Shown: one piece after another, positions 10,342-21,528 of the stretch | Numbering within the stretch: position 1 is the stretch's first letter | How the letters are laid out: every line of letters begins with the position of its first letter | From: Flectonema sp. DT1601 | Taxonomy: Eukaryota > Euglenozoa > Diplonemea > Diplonemida > Diplonemidae | Length of the DNA stretch: 64,000 bases | NCBI GenBank assembly: GCA_964019425.1 | Contig: OZ025798.1 | Coordinates: forward strand, 992,001 to 1,056,000 | Direction: 5' to 3' | Notes under the pieces: generated by a model | The model's database searches: none | Told to the model about the DNA's origin: nothing | What the model saw: only the letters and a program-made list of their open reading frames with translations | Position numbers and translations under genes: made by a program

Positions 10342-10974
10342 ATGGGAAAAGGGTGCTCCGCCAAGGTCACAATTGACGTTGATGTTAGAGACGTATTGTT
10401 CTCAGGGTTTGTGAGGGAGATTGAGGGAATGGCTGATAAGGGAGACCGTCTTGCATGTGATGAGGAAATATCTGTTTACGATGCACGTTCTGAAAACGGA
10501 CCAGAAATATCACTTGAAGCATATCTACTACGATGGGTTAGATACGCTGGATGCAGTACCAATGCTATTCCAATTGCAGCATCTTTATTAACTAGATCAG
10601 GTGTGCAACTAACCAGAAGAAATAAACATCGATTGGTATTTGCATGTCTCGCCCTAGCAACTAAAACACACGATGATATCTACTACTCTAACACTATGTA
10701 TGCCGGTATCGGTGGATTATCACTTAAGGAGTTCAATAGACTCGAGACTGATTTAATAAACCGTGTTGACTGGAATACCTTTGTATCTCCCCATGAGCAC
10801 AAACGTACTGTAGAACGTCTGACTGAAGAAGCAAATAAAATAATAGGAATTCTGTCCAACACTAACTCTGCTCCGAATGATTTTCAACCACACACACCTA
10901 TCCAAACGCAGTCATGTGTTGATAAGTTTTTCAGCTTCTTTGGTATCAGCGATCTTGCGTCTCCGTTTAACTAA
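10342..10974 (+). CDS. PHO80/CYC2-type (P/U-type) cyclin
   Basis: 210 residues starting MGKGCSAKVTIDVDV, immediately after a poly-A leader. The cyclin box includes SLEAYLLRWVRYAGCS, IPIAASLLTRSG, HRLVFACLALATKTHDDIYYS, NTMYAGIGGLSLKEFNRLE and LINRVDWNTFVSP. The K-x-x-D-D-x-x-Y-x-N and GGxSxxEFNxLE pattern is characteristic of PHO80-like cyclins, which partner PHO85/CDK5-like kinases in fungi, plants and kinetoplastids (CYC2 family). The length suits a single cyclin fold. The region upstream of 10342 is not part of the protein. Confidence 0.88.
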   Translation: MGKGCSAKVTIDVDVRDVLFSGFVREIEGMADKGDRLACDEEISVYDARSENGPEISLEAYLLRWVRYAGCSTNAIPIAASLLTRSGVQLTRRNKHRLVFACLALATKTHDDIYYSNTMYAGIGGLSLKEFNRLETDLINRVDWNTFVSPHEHKRTVERLTEEANKIIGILSNTNSAPNDFQPHTPIQTQSCVDKFFSFFGISDLASPFN

Positions 10975-13027
10975 TAATCTAAAAAAATGGAAAAAAAAAA
11001 AAAAAACAAACTTTGAAAAAAAAAAAGGAAATTTTTTTTTTTTTTTTTTTTCTCGACGGGTTTCACTTTGTCATTTTATTTTATTATACAAAGTATGCGA
11101 AAATAAGAAGTAAATGTAACACCATTCGAGAGTATTTTCTTGAAGCACGCTGCTGCCTATTTTTTTTTTTTTTTTTTTTTAAAAAAAAGGAAGTGATGCA
11201 ATTTCGCTTTTTATTGGCTGGCAGTGTTGATTTCTTAGGATTGTTTTTTTTCTATATTTTTTTTCATTATTTATCTAAAACCGACAAAGTGTATCGTACA
11301 CACAATTAAGCTGTGTTACTGAATACTCGTTATCAATTTTTTTTTTTTTTTTTTCTCTTCCAAGTATGTAAGGCAACTCGAAGGTCTGTAGTTCACTGTC
11401 AGACTTTGGTACTCACTGTGATTTCGATTTCGAAGAAAAAGAAGTTTTGTTACCACTTTGTGGTTCCTTCATCAGATTGGAAGCTTTCTGAGTTTGGGAA
11501 ATACAATTATGAAAAAAGTAAAAAAAAAAGAATGTTATCGCACCTCATCGCACCTCATTCCAAAAACGTGGGTGTTGGAATTAATACTAGACACTGCGTA
11601 AGTTGTCTATTTTTTTTCATTTACGGGTTCATAACATCATTAGTCCATACATACACATAGTTGTTACCATCTCTCTCTCTCTCTTTTCTTTTTTATTCTT
11701 CCTGGTTTCTTATATTAATTCCGAAAGTGAGTAAATAAAAATATAAAAAATTAAAAAATAAATAAATTTGATACATCACGACCTTACCTGTTTTATTATT
11801 CTGGTTCAATGTGCGGAATGTTCAGTATATTTAAAAAGGAGGTTAGTTTTTCCAATCGTTGTTTTCGATTACTTAAATCCGTAAGTCATTTTGTGATTTC
11901 CGTTTTTTCTTTTTTTTTTCTTTTTTTTGATATTGTTTCTTTGATTGCGCAGAGAGGAAAAGAAAAAAAAAGGTATATCCCCCAGTAGCCAAAATCCCCT
12001 CTCCCCCCTCATCCAAGTCCCCCCTTTTTTTTTGTTTTTTTTTAACCTTCACTGCTAAGTGTGTTTAATCTCCGTTTTAAAAAGAAAAAAAAAAAAAAAA
12101 AAAAAAAGAACCAAAATCGAATCTAAGCCGGGATGATATTTGTCGTTCCGGTTATTTTGGTTTAATCCGATTTTAGCAAAGACTTTGTTTAAAATAACGC
12201 TCTTCATTCATTGCATAAGTGAATTTTCATAGTGAGGTATATTGCTTCACACCCCCCCACACGTCATTATTTGACTCTCCACTCTCTGCAAGCTACCCCT
12301 GTAGGATGATATCGTCGTTCTTCAGTTGCGCAGCTGCAGATATAATTTTAATTACTAGGCATTTTGCTTGGTCCTTTTGTTCGTGTATCCCTTCTCCCTC
12401 CCATGGTGTTTTCACTCTCCGTAAGTTACATTGGACAATCTTGTTTATTGTGCAGCTTTGGATTACTGAGCATTCTATAAGAATGCTTCATCGATTGGGA
12501 GGGAGTGCTGATGGGGAAAATTTCTTTCTTTTTCAGTTTTGAGACAATTCTAATATTCTGAAGTCTAGAACTTATGTTTATTTATTTATTTATTTTTAAG
12601 CCTCAAAAAAGATATTCGGTGAAGGCAAAAGACGATTTTTCTTTTTGTAAGGGTGCAATTATTTTTATGGGTTTTTTCAAACGATCCGTTCTGTGTCGCA
12701 GATATTTTGCGATTTCATACTCGTAGATTGGAAGAATAAATCTCAGCACCGTTTGTCTTTGTCAGTTTACCAAGTCTTAAGAAAGGAACGACACAGTCTC
12801 AGACTCAAACTGATAACTTCTACTTCTGTAGTTGCTGTGCTTCCTGACATTATTTATCATTTTTCTTTTTTTTTTCAATTAAGCCTCCCATCCCAGTTCT
12901 TTAACAAGAGGGAATGGAAAAGCCTTCGTTCTCATCTAGGAGACTTGTGATGTGCCTATTGCGTTACAGGCTGATGCGCACGACTCTTGGAGAAGGAGTT
13001 ATAGCGAGGGTGTTAAATTTCCTTCTC

Positions 13028-13060
<33 letters not shown>

Positions 13061-13459
13061 AATGCAATAAAGCCACTGGCAAAAGCAGATTTTTTTTTTA
13101 TTTTCCAAGCAACTTAAATTTATTTATATTTTTTTATATTGTAAGCACTTCTCAGTTGCAGCGGTTAGACAGTCACAGAGGCGCAAAAGGAAAAATTAAT
13201 CCTCAGACCTAATAAACTATGTGCGTGTGTGATACCTGACTTATATAAGACATCATTATTTATCCTACATACCTAACCATGACGTAACTTGAGATGAGAA
13301 TGCCGACATTTCTATCAACAGAAGCAAAAATCCTTCTCCTTGAAAAAAAAAAAAAAAACCAAAAAAAAAATTTCAACCAACTTAATTTTCTTTTTTCTTC
13401 TTTTTTTTTTATTCTTGACCAGCTATTGCTTGTTTAATCAGCTACGCCTTTATTTAATC

Positions 13460-13681
13460 ATGGCTAGCGGTGGAGTATGTTTATTAGAGAGGATTACAAG
13501 TGCTAAAGATTGCACAGTTGTTTATTACCGAAACATATCATGCTGGTGAAGAAAATACATTAAAATTACTGAAATTCTTTTTTTTTCTTTTTCTTTTTTT
13601 TTTTCCCCACAGAATGTTTTTGTTGTTATTTTTATCATTATTTTCTGTGCTGTAGATGCGCTCAAGACACCTGTTGTCTGA
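13460..13681 (+). CDS. Possible two-exon 27-aa membrane microprotein
   Basis: An acceptor (TTGTTTAATCAG, AG at 13441) precedes an ATG at 13460 by 18 bases. ATG GCT AGC GGT GGA runs straight into a canonical donor GTATGT (13475). A T-rich tract then ends in CCCCACAG (13612), and exon 2 (13613-13681) reads to a TGA. The spliced product is MASGG followed by NVFVVIFIIIFCAVDALKTP and VV, a single hydrophobic helix with almost no soluble part. All signals match those of real genes in the window, but T-rich DNA encodes hydrophobic peptides by chance. Confidence 0.3.
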
Positions 13682-15086
13682 GCATAAACCCGACACTCAG
13701 AGGAAGTCTTTTTGCTCATTTTTGTAGACTGCCTGAGAGTCACACTGGTGGTGTTAGGAAGAATCATGAAATACTTCGGAGGAAAAAAAAAAAAAAAAAA
13801 AAAAAAAACAACTGTAGAAAACTCCCGTGGTAGATTAAGCAACGGCTCTTTTTACGAGCGGGTACTTATGCTTTCCCCCCTTGGTACTCTTTCACATAGT
13901 GATGGTCTTTCTTTGGACCTGAAACTGTCAACAGATGTTGACGGACACATCAAGCAACATAATGAATGGACAAGTAAAGATTTAAGATAACATTTTTCCC
14001 GCCATTCGAGCAACGTCTTTTTACGACTTGATTCTGTTTTTTTTTATTTACTATTTTTTTTTTTTTTTTTTTTAAATATTTCATTCTAATTATGAGGCGT
14101 ATTTCAGTCTACGCGCAGATCTTTGTAGCTTTTAAGTTTCTTACTTTTTGGGGAAAAAAAAGATTCGCTATCAAAAGCTGAAAACGTCGATTTATACGCA
14201 ACCAATCTCGTCCTTTTGTTAGTACTACAGTCTTATTCTTATTTTGGTACTGTACGCAATTTAGTTGCTTTCTAGATGTCGGATATTGAACTGTATCACG
14301 CATCACACGTAGTTTTATTAGAAGGAATACATTGCTTTTGCTCGCATTATTGAACAGCATCAATATTGCTAACCTCACACCTCCTCATTTCACATCGCAC
14401 ACCCCTATAAGTTACTGTTATCATAAAATACTAACGTTAAATTTAGTTAAATCTGATACAATACATGTATTTATGTCTTTATAAATATGCTCAAACATTT
14501 TTTTTTTTTTTTTTTTACTTCCCTTTTTAAAGGCTGAAGTTTACCCGCTACTGGGATGAGACCAATTTTTTTTTTTTTTTTTTTTTTGAAATGCGCAATC
14601 AAAAGAAATAATGAAAAAAAAAAAAAAAAAGAAAAGAAACGATGGAGAAAAAAAAAAAAAAAAAAAAAGAAAAAAAAAACCCCTTGAAATGGTGTTGTGC
14701 ACTATTTCTTGGTCAAAAAGGAATAAGAAATTTACGTAGTGACTGACTCTATAATGGTACTGTGTAGCTGACTGATTGATTCCAGTACATAGTTCGTACG
14801 TATTTTAAAATGACAACAAGAGTAACAGAGACTGCCGGTGTTCTCAGTAAATCTGGTTGATGTAACCGGTATCTGTTTTTTATTTTTGTTGTTGTGTTTT
14901 TCATTATTCTGATTTCAGGTTTTTTTTTTTGTCGGTGGTTTTTCTTTTGTGTTCCCAGATTCGCTTCAAATTAATAATTAAAAAAAAAAAAAAAGCATTC
15001 TTCGTATCGAAATGTAATTCGTAAATCGTCTTACATATCAAATCAACATCAATATCACCCCTCTAGGTGGGTTCCTTCTTTTCAGA

Positions 15087-15364
15087 ATGTTACTTATCTT
15101 TTGTCTATTCATCAGACGCACGATACATATTACTGTTTTACGAAAGTGTGATTCTGATTTTTCGAATCACGCTTTTTACGTATTTTTACTGATTGTATGT
15201 TTCTCCCTTTTCGACTCGCTACCACTAAAGCAATCGCAACTACCCTTTATGTTTGTTTTAAAAGGGAATAGTGGTAGTAATTATAGTTGGATTAACTTTG
15301 GGGATATACATTTTTGTAAAAACCTACCATCGTATGATGGATGTAATATGAAGTATCGTGAATG

Positions 15365-15365
<1 letters not shown>
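15087..15365 (+). CDS. Weak candidate small ORF
   Basis: A 92-codon frame whose ATG follows the acceptor GGGTTCCTTCTTTTCAG (AG at 15085) by one base. The product starts MLLIFCLFIRRTIHI and has two hydrophobic stretches. There is also a GTATGT at 15195 that could be a donor. No similarity is recognised. Kept only because of the acceptor, inside otherwise empty DNA. Confidence 0.18.
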
Positions 15366-15404
<39 letters not shown>

Positions 15405-18400
15405 GATTTTCTCCCTGTGCTGATTTTCTAATTAGCACTTTTTGAATTTCGGATGTGATGTACTACTACAAGCCTACGTGGATTCGCTAGATGAAATACT
15501 CGTAGAGTTGAGCCCACCTACATGACGTTCGTTCAAATCGTGTAGTGTTTTTTTTTTTTTTTTTTTTTTTTGACCCCCCCTTTTTTTTTTGTTATGATGA
15601 ATATTGCTTGTTGCTGATATTGTTTTTGAAACGAAGATTGTCTTTTATTTTATATGGACGAACTGCCCCCAATTGGAACCAGAATTGAAAACATCTTATT
15701 ATCTCTACACTTCACATCCCCAATTCAGTTTCGTATGCCTGTCCCAACTCGGACTTTGCATCACTAAGACCAGTGGTAGTGGATTGCTTGCTGAGTCGGA
15801 TGCAAATACTGTGTTGCTGTGCAGGCAATTATTGCTATTTTGTGTTACTGCTGCCCTTGCGCGCTCTTTGAGTCCCCAGCTATTGGGACACAGACGTTGA
15901 AGGAGATGCTAGCGTGCAAGGGTTTCGTATTTTGTATTTTTTTTGCTTTGTTCATTTTTCTTTATTTTCTCCCTTTTGTTCTTGCTCTGCGCTGATAACT
16001 ATTCACCCCTCCCACTTTTTTTTTTTTTTTTTCATTCCATTATTTTATTATCCCCATCTTTTGTTGTCTTTTGCTTTTTATTCCATTTACTCTGACAAAA
16101 GGCATTTATTCTTTAAGCCATGGCTAAGGTCATGGCTGCCTATTGCGGTCATGTGTGAATTGTGTTCATCCCTCTTTGATAAAAAGCAGATTTCTTTTCT
16201 TTTTTTTGCTTCATTCCCTAGAACAAACTCCCTGCGAACAACTACATAAACTTCTTTTTTTTACTCCTGCCTTAAGACGACAAAGGAAAAAAAAAAAGAA
16301 GTACAAAAATAAAAAATGAAATGAAATGAAAATGAACATTATTATTTTTTTCCCCCTTTTTTTTTTCTCTCTATATTATTCTTTCTTTAAGTTAACCATC
16401 ACGCGCTGCATCGCCTGTTGGTTGTGTCATTGCGGGTTGCTTTATTCGAAAACTGTTAGTTTCTTCTTCTTTAGTAAATGGTTACTCCCTTATAAAATGA
16501 AGACGGGGGTAGTTTATTTATTTATATTTATAAGTCGATTATCGAATCTTCCTTGTGAAGATACTCCAATCTTTTTATTCGCTAGCTCTCTGACACTTGT
16601 TTTGTTATTATTAAAAAAAAAAAGAAAAGTTATATTTGATAATCATTTTACGTTCTGGTAGTCGAACATTTTTCCAATCACTGGTCAAGCATTTTCCCCG
16701 TAGTTCGACTTCCCTCGCATGCAATTGCTGCGGGCTTATGGAGGTAATTTTTTTTAAATTGAAGAGGAATAAAATAAATATCAAAATTTTTAAAGTAATT
16801 TTTTTTTTTTTTTTTTAGTATAGTAACAAGCTCAAAGTGCTGAGAGGCAGCCCCGAGTAGACTTTCTTATTACTGCAGTAGATAACAATTTTTTTTTTTT
16901 TTTTTTTTAAAGTTTGTGAGCTCCAGTTCAGTTAAGTACCTGACCTGCGAATTTCTAAGTGCGAACTGCCATGACTATTACAATCTTTGTGAAAACTGTT
17001 ATTTGTTTTAATCAATAGCGAAAATAATGAACACTCGCAGAGTGTCTATCAATGTTCACTTATGTATACAGTCAAAATCTGGCAACTTAAAGGTAACTAC
17101 TATTCTCTTCTAGTGAATATTTAGAATCAGATACTTTTGGAAATGTTAATTCCATGTCTTCCCTAATCCCGTACTCCACGGTAGTGGTGTCGGTTCTTGT
17201 TAGTTACCCAACTATGGAGGTGGGTGTTTTAATGGCAATCACCGCATGCAAATTGGAAAAAGAAAGAAAGAAACCTTTACGAATTCCCTCTTCCCGCGAT
17301 TTCTTTTTTTGCGGATTCCCTATTACCACTCTATCTTTTTTAGGAAATGCTCAACAGAATAAAATCACTTATTAAGTTTTTTCCAGTCTGATTTTTTCCC
17401 CCCCTTCTCAGCAAGCTTTGCTTGTGTTTTATCAGCTATTGTGAATTAGCATATCACGGTGATTAATTTATTCCTTATTTATCGCTATCCTAATCTTGAG
17501 ACCCGATATTTTAACAATTGTTACTCGGGTACTTCTTCTAGATCAAGTTGTGTCGTTTTTTTATTTTATTTTTTTTTATAATCTTTTTTTTTTTTTTTGC
17601 TTCTTAAGGTTTAATCTTGGAAGCTGTCGTCGTTGTTGATTTAATAAGTTGAAAACAAAACCTTAAGGTCTACTTCGTTTCCAACCAACGCAGCTGTTTT
17701 TAGGTAAAAATACAGCGCTTGCTGTAGAGGTTGTCCTACCACATCTGCATATGTTAGTCGTTTCCACTCTTTTATTTTTATTTTTACTCTTTTACTTAAC
17801 CCTAAAAAACCAGGTAACGTAGGAAAGATAAAAGTTATTGTCCTTTTTGATTTGTAAGGGAAAAGTAGTGTGTATGACTTAAAAATGACAGGGTAAACAG
17901 CCCCTGTCCACACTAAATTTCGCACCCAATGTTAGTTGAAAACCTGCTGTTGTATGCAGAGGACGTCGTTGTAACTTTCTTTGTGAGAGTTTTGGGTGTA
18001 GAATCATATTTTCCCTTTACCAATTTGGTGATTCCTGATTTTAGGGTTAATTAAGAATATTTTTTCTTTTTTTATAAAGCACGTTTATCACTGAGTCTTT
18101 GCGGATGCAACTTTCCCAGCAAAGGTCTTCTAGCAAATCACATTCTGCTGTGAAATAATTCCAGCTTCTATTCCACCCTTATTGGCCAGTCCAAATTCCC
18201 AAGAAAGTGCTACTCAAACAGCAAAAAAAAAGATGCCTTATTCACCCTTTTAAACCGCCTTTGAGTGAGTTTTTTTTCCTCCTCTAAAAGTGCTTTGTAA
18301 AGCAGACATCCAAGGGTGAAAAGGTTTTTTTTTCTTTTTTTTCTTATCACAGGAAGACACACGTAGTGATATTATAAAATTATAGTCACTCTTGACAACT

Positions 18401-20131
18401 CTTTGTCTTGTTTATGTCCTCCATATTATTGTTTATCAGCCAAGTACAGAAATCCGAAGGTTTCGTGTTTTTGGAATTTTCTTTTAAATAGTGTTCGTAA
18501 TTTACCCCCTTTTTTTTTCTTTCAATCACTTCCCTCCGGCCCGTTTTTCCTATTGTTTCAGCTTATTACATCTCTCGCGTTTTCAAGCTGGCAGTTCCAC
18601 AACTATGTGGTGTGTGCTTTGGTGGTGACGGTACACGTACTGTTGCTTGTAGTTACAGACTGGTAGACTTAGTATTTAGCCTGCAAGTAGCAAATTCACG
18701 CTTTATACCCGCAGTGGCAATGCCTTCGGTCTCGAAGCTCACATAGAAAAAGACATAACGAAATGAACATCATAAGCGGCAATTCTTAATCATCGTTGTT
18801 GAGCATTGATGATGGTGATCAACTTTAATTAGTATGGCAATGTTTTTTTTTTCTTTCTTTTTCCTTCCTCGAAAAACTATATTATTTTGCCTTCTTTATT
18901 ACTCGATTGGTTGCAAAACCGACCTGTTCCTTACAACGATTGTTGTATTTTTTGATTTCATTATTTTCTCTCCCAACCTTACTTTTTTTCACCCAACCCA
19001 CCCACTCCGCCCTCTGTTGTTTTGCGCACAACACAAAAGCAAAAGTGTGAGAAAAAAAGCATTTCATTTGATTCTGTTGGCCGTTCTTTTTTAGCACACT
19101 GGTGTGCTTGCTTGCGATACTTTGCCTATAATTATCCTCCCAAGTGGGTGGTGTGATGTTTTCTATGTTGTTAACAGAAAATAGGATCAAGAGTAGTTAC
19201 AACCCTCTCGGATAGTTATGGGAAATCACTTGCGACAGTAGTGTCCTTCATATCACTGGAAAAAAAAAAAACTTTTGATTACTTTTAAGTCTTTTTTTTT
19301 TAATTTTTTTTTTTTTATTCTTTCCTCCCCCCACCTCTTATTTTATTACAGTTTTCCAACCCAAAACTCCAGGAGATTGGTTTGCAGACAAGCGTGCACC
19401 TTTCTGAAAAAGATTTGATACGATTTCAGAAGCTGACTTTTAAAGTAAGACAGTAAAGCGGTGTCGATAACTTACCATCCCCGAAAGTGAAAACATTTAT
19501 TGCAGTGGTCTTTGAGAATTTTATTTCTTATCTCAAGGTTGCATCAATGTTTTTTTTTTTTTAAATTTTTTTTTTGGTTTTTTTTACTTGCAAAAAAAAC
19601 TAGTCTCTACTTCAACTCGTCGTAGTTGATATTTTAGTAATGTTTTTTTTTTCCTTTTTCTTTTCGTTTCTCCTCTTATTCTTTCTTTTCAGGGTTAGAC
19701 GCTAGCAGAGCCATACTTAATCGTATTACCGTTTGTGAAGATAGACGGCGAATACCTTTTTTTTTCTTTCTCGTTTTTTCCCCCCTTCATTGTTACAATT
19801 TCTACAATGTTGTGACCACATAATTTACTAAAAAACAACAACAAAAACTAAAGTGTTGCTTTTACATATGAGAAATGGTATGGTAGTGTCAAGCTTTATC
19901 TCCGAATGGTACACTCTATTGAAATTTAAAATAATATAATGCATGTAGTCTAACTGACTTTGTATGACTCTTACTTAGCTGATCAGTATTTTCGTAGATG
20001 TGCTCATTTTTTTTATTTTTTATGTTGTTTTTTCCCTCTTTGTAAAAAAGAACGAAAAAAAAAAAAAAAAAAACTAGAACTAAAAAAAAAATTTAGGTAT
20101 TCGTCACCACCATAAAAAAAATCAGTTTTTC

Positions 20132-20162
<31 letters not shown>

Positions 20163-20583
20163 ACGGAAGTGATTTTACTTTTATTTTTTGTTAAGTTAAT
20201 GCTCTTTCGGTTAAGATTTTCATGCTTTTAAATTGATTTAAAAAGGGAAGGTACAAAATACTTCCTAAAGTAGACTCTATCGTTTGTTTGGATTGTTAAG
20301 CAGGTACTGTGTTTGATGTCTTGTGCCGTACATTATTTTCCTTGACTCGTTAGCCTCTATGAGCGATTGTTATTGCAGGCGTTTTTCGATACATTTCGAG
20401 TCAGAAAAAAAAAATTAAAAAGTACAGTTTTTTCATTGTGAAATTAGTTCGTTCTTGTTAGTAAATTAAAACCAGAAAATGATACTTTTCATCGTCGTCT
20501 CATTCGAACTAACACTTCCATTAGTAGTTTATTATAGTTGATGAAGTGTCAACCCTCTATTCGTTTCCCCTTCAGATAATTAG

Positions 20584-20613
20584 ATCACTCTAATACTCAA
20601 TTATTAGAGTGAT
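20584..20613. repeat. Perfect 12-bp inverted repeat (hairpin)
   Basis: Arms ATCACTCTAATA (20584-20595) and TATTAGAGTGAT (20602-20613) are perfectly complementary around a 6-nt loop. It sits just downstream of the acceptor-like CCCCTTCAG (ending about 20575) and overlaps the first ATG of a 117-codon open frame that I do not consider convincing. It could be an RNA hairpin or a protein-binding palindrome. Confidence 0.6.
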
Positions 20614-21528
20614 GTTATTCCATAGACTATTCGTTGCTGCTGCGCATGTACCGTTCAAGAACGTCGGCAGCTTGAAGTCTTGGTCACTATCAGACTTAAG
20701 TTTTTACCGATTAACGAAGTCTACGGTGTTACTTTTCCCTTTTATGTTTCTTCTTCTTGCAATTGCCTTAAAAAGCTATTTATGGACCAGTCTTTCGTGT
20801 TGTAGCGTGAACTGTGTTGGGTTTTCCTTGCTATTGTACTGTAGACTTAGTAGGGTCGGTCGCATAAACAACGAATTTCAGGAATCCATCGTTCTGTTTT
20901 TAATGGCAATCCATTTTTGGCACTTTTTTTTTTTTTTTTTTTTTCATTTTTTTTTTCAATAATCTTAGAGAGACTTTAATTTAACTTTTTTGTCTTACAT
21001 TTATTTCGACAGTTCTCGTTTTTTTTTTTTTTTTTTTTTTTCGTATAAGGTTTTCACAGACTGTTTTGTCGCCACGGTAGTGTACTACTGCCGTTTGAGA
21101 CGGAGCGAGGATATTAGGGAAGACAGTTTCTCGCAATCCACATCTGATTGTTTTGCGCTATTGTGGCGCTTCACGACAGGTTTTTCTGCAATCAGCTCAT
21201 TTAGTGCCTTCCCCCTAGTTTTTTTTCTTTCTCCTTTTCAATATTATTTTTTTTCCTCGTTTTCTTTGCCAGCCATTGCTTGCCATCTCATTACCTCATC
21301 AAAATATAGCCTCCTTCCCTTCCCCCCTGTCCTGTCTTCTCTATACTGCGTAGGGTTGTAGCAGTCCTAACTTTTGCGGGACAATGTGAATGACTTAGTA
21401 AAGTGACGTCAAGTAATTGTTTTTTTCTTCTTACAGTCTTCATTGAAATAGCGGCCAGTTCGTTTGTTTTTTACTGTTTAGAAGTGTCATTAAGATAAAC
21501 TGTTTTTGTCCTCTCTCAGTTTCAAATA

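Larger units (their letters stand above)
10975..21528. other. 10.5-kb gene-poor stretch, T-rich on + strand, many homopolymer runs
   Basis: No conserved protein domain can be read in any frame. The open frames here are short and dominated by Phe, Leu and Lys codons made by T and A runs. Notable homopolymers include T at about 13029-13058, A at 15370-15403, T at 15548-15571 and T at about 21019-21040. On the + strand T clearly exceeds A. Possible microgenes with their own acceptors occur at 13460-13681 and 15087-15365, and a perfect hairpin lies at 20584-20613; these are listed separately. I see no tRNA, rRNA or transposase. Confidence 0.6.

Noticed and set aside
11013-11660. Several overlapping small ORFs in the T-rich desert
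   Set aside because: They are dominated by homopolymer-encoded Phe/Lys runs, without acceptor-ATG spacing or recognisable domains.
15420-15570. Possible tRNA or Pol III gene before a T run (GTTCAAATCG followed by T24)
   Set aside because: No acceptor stem, anticodon arm or paired T stem can be drawn; T runs are everywhere in this DNA.
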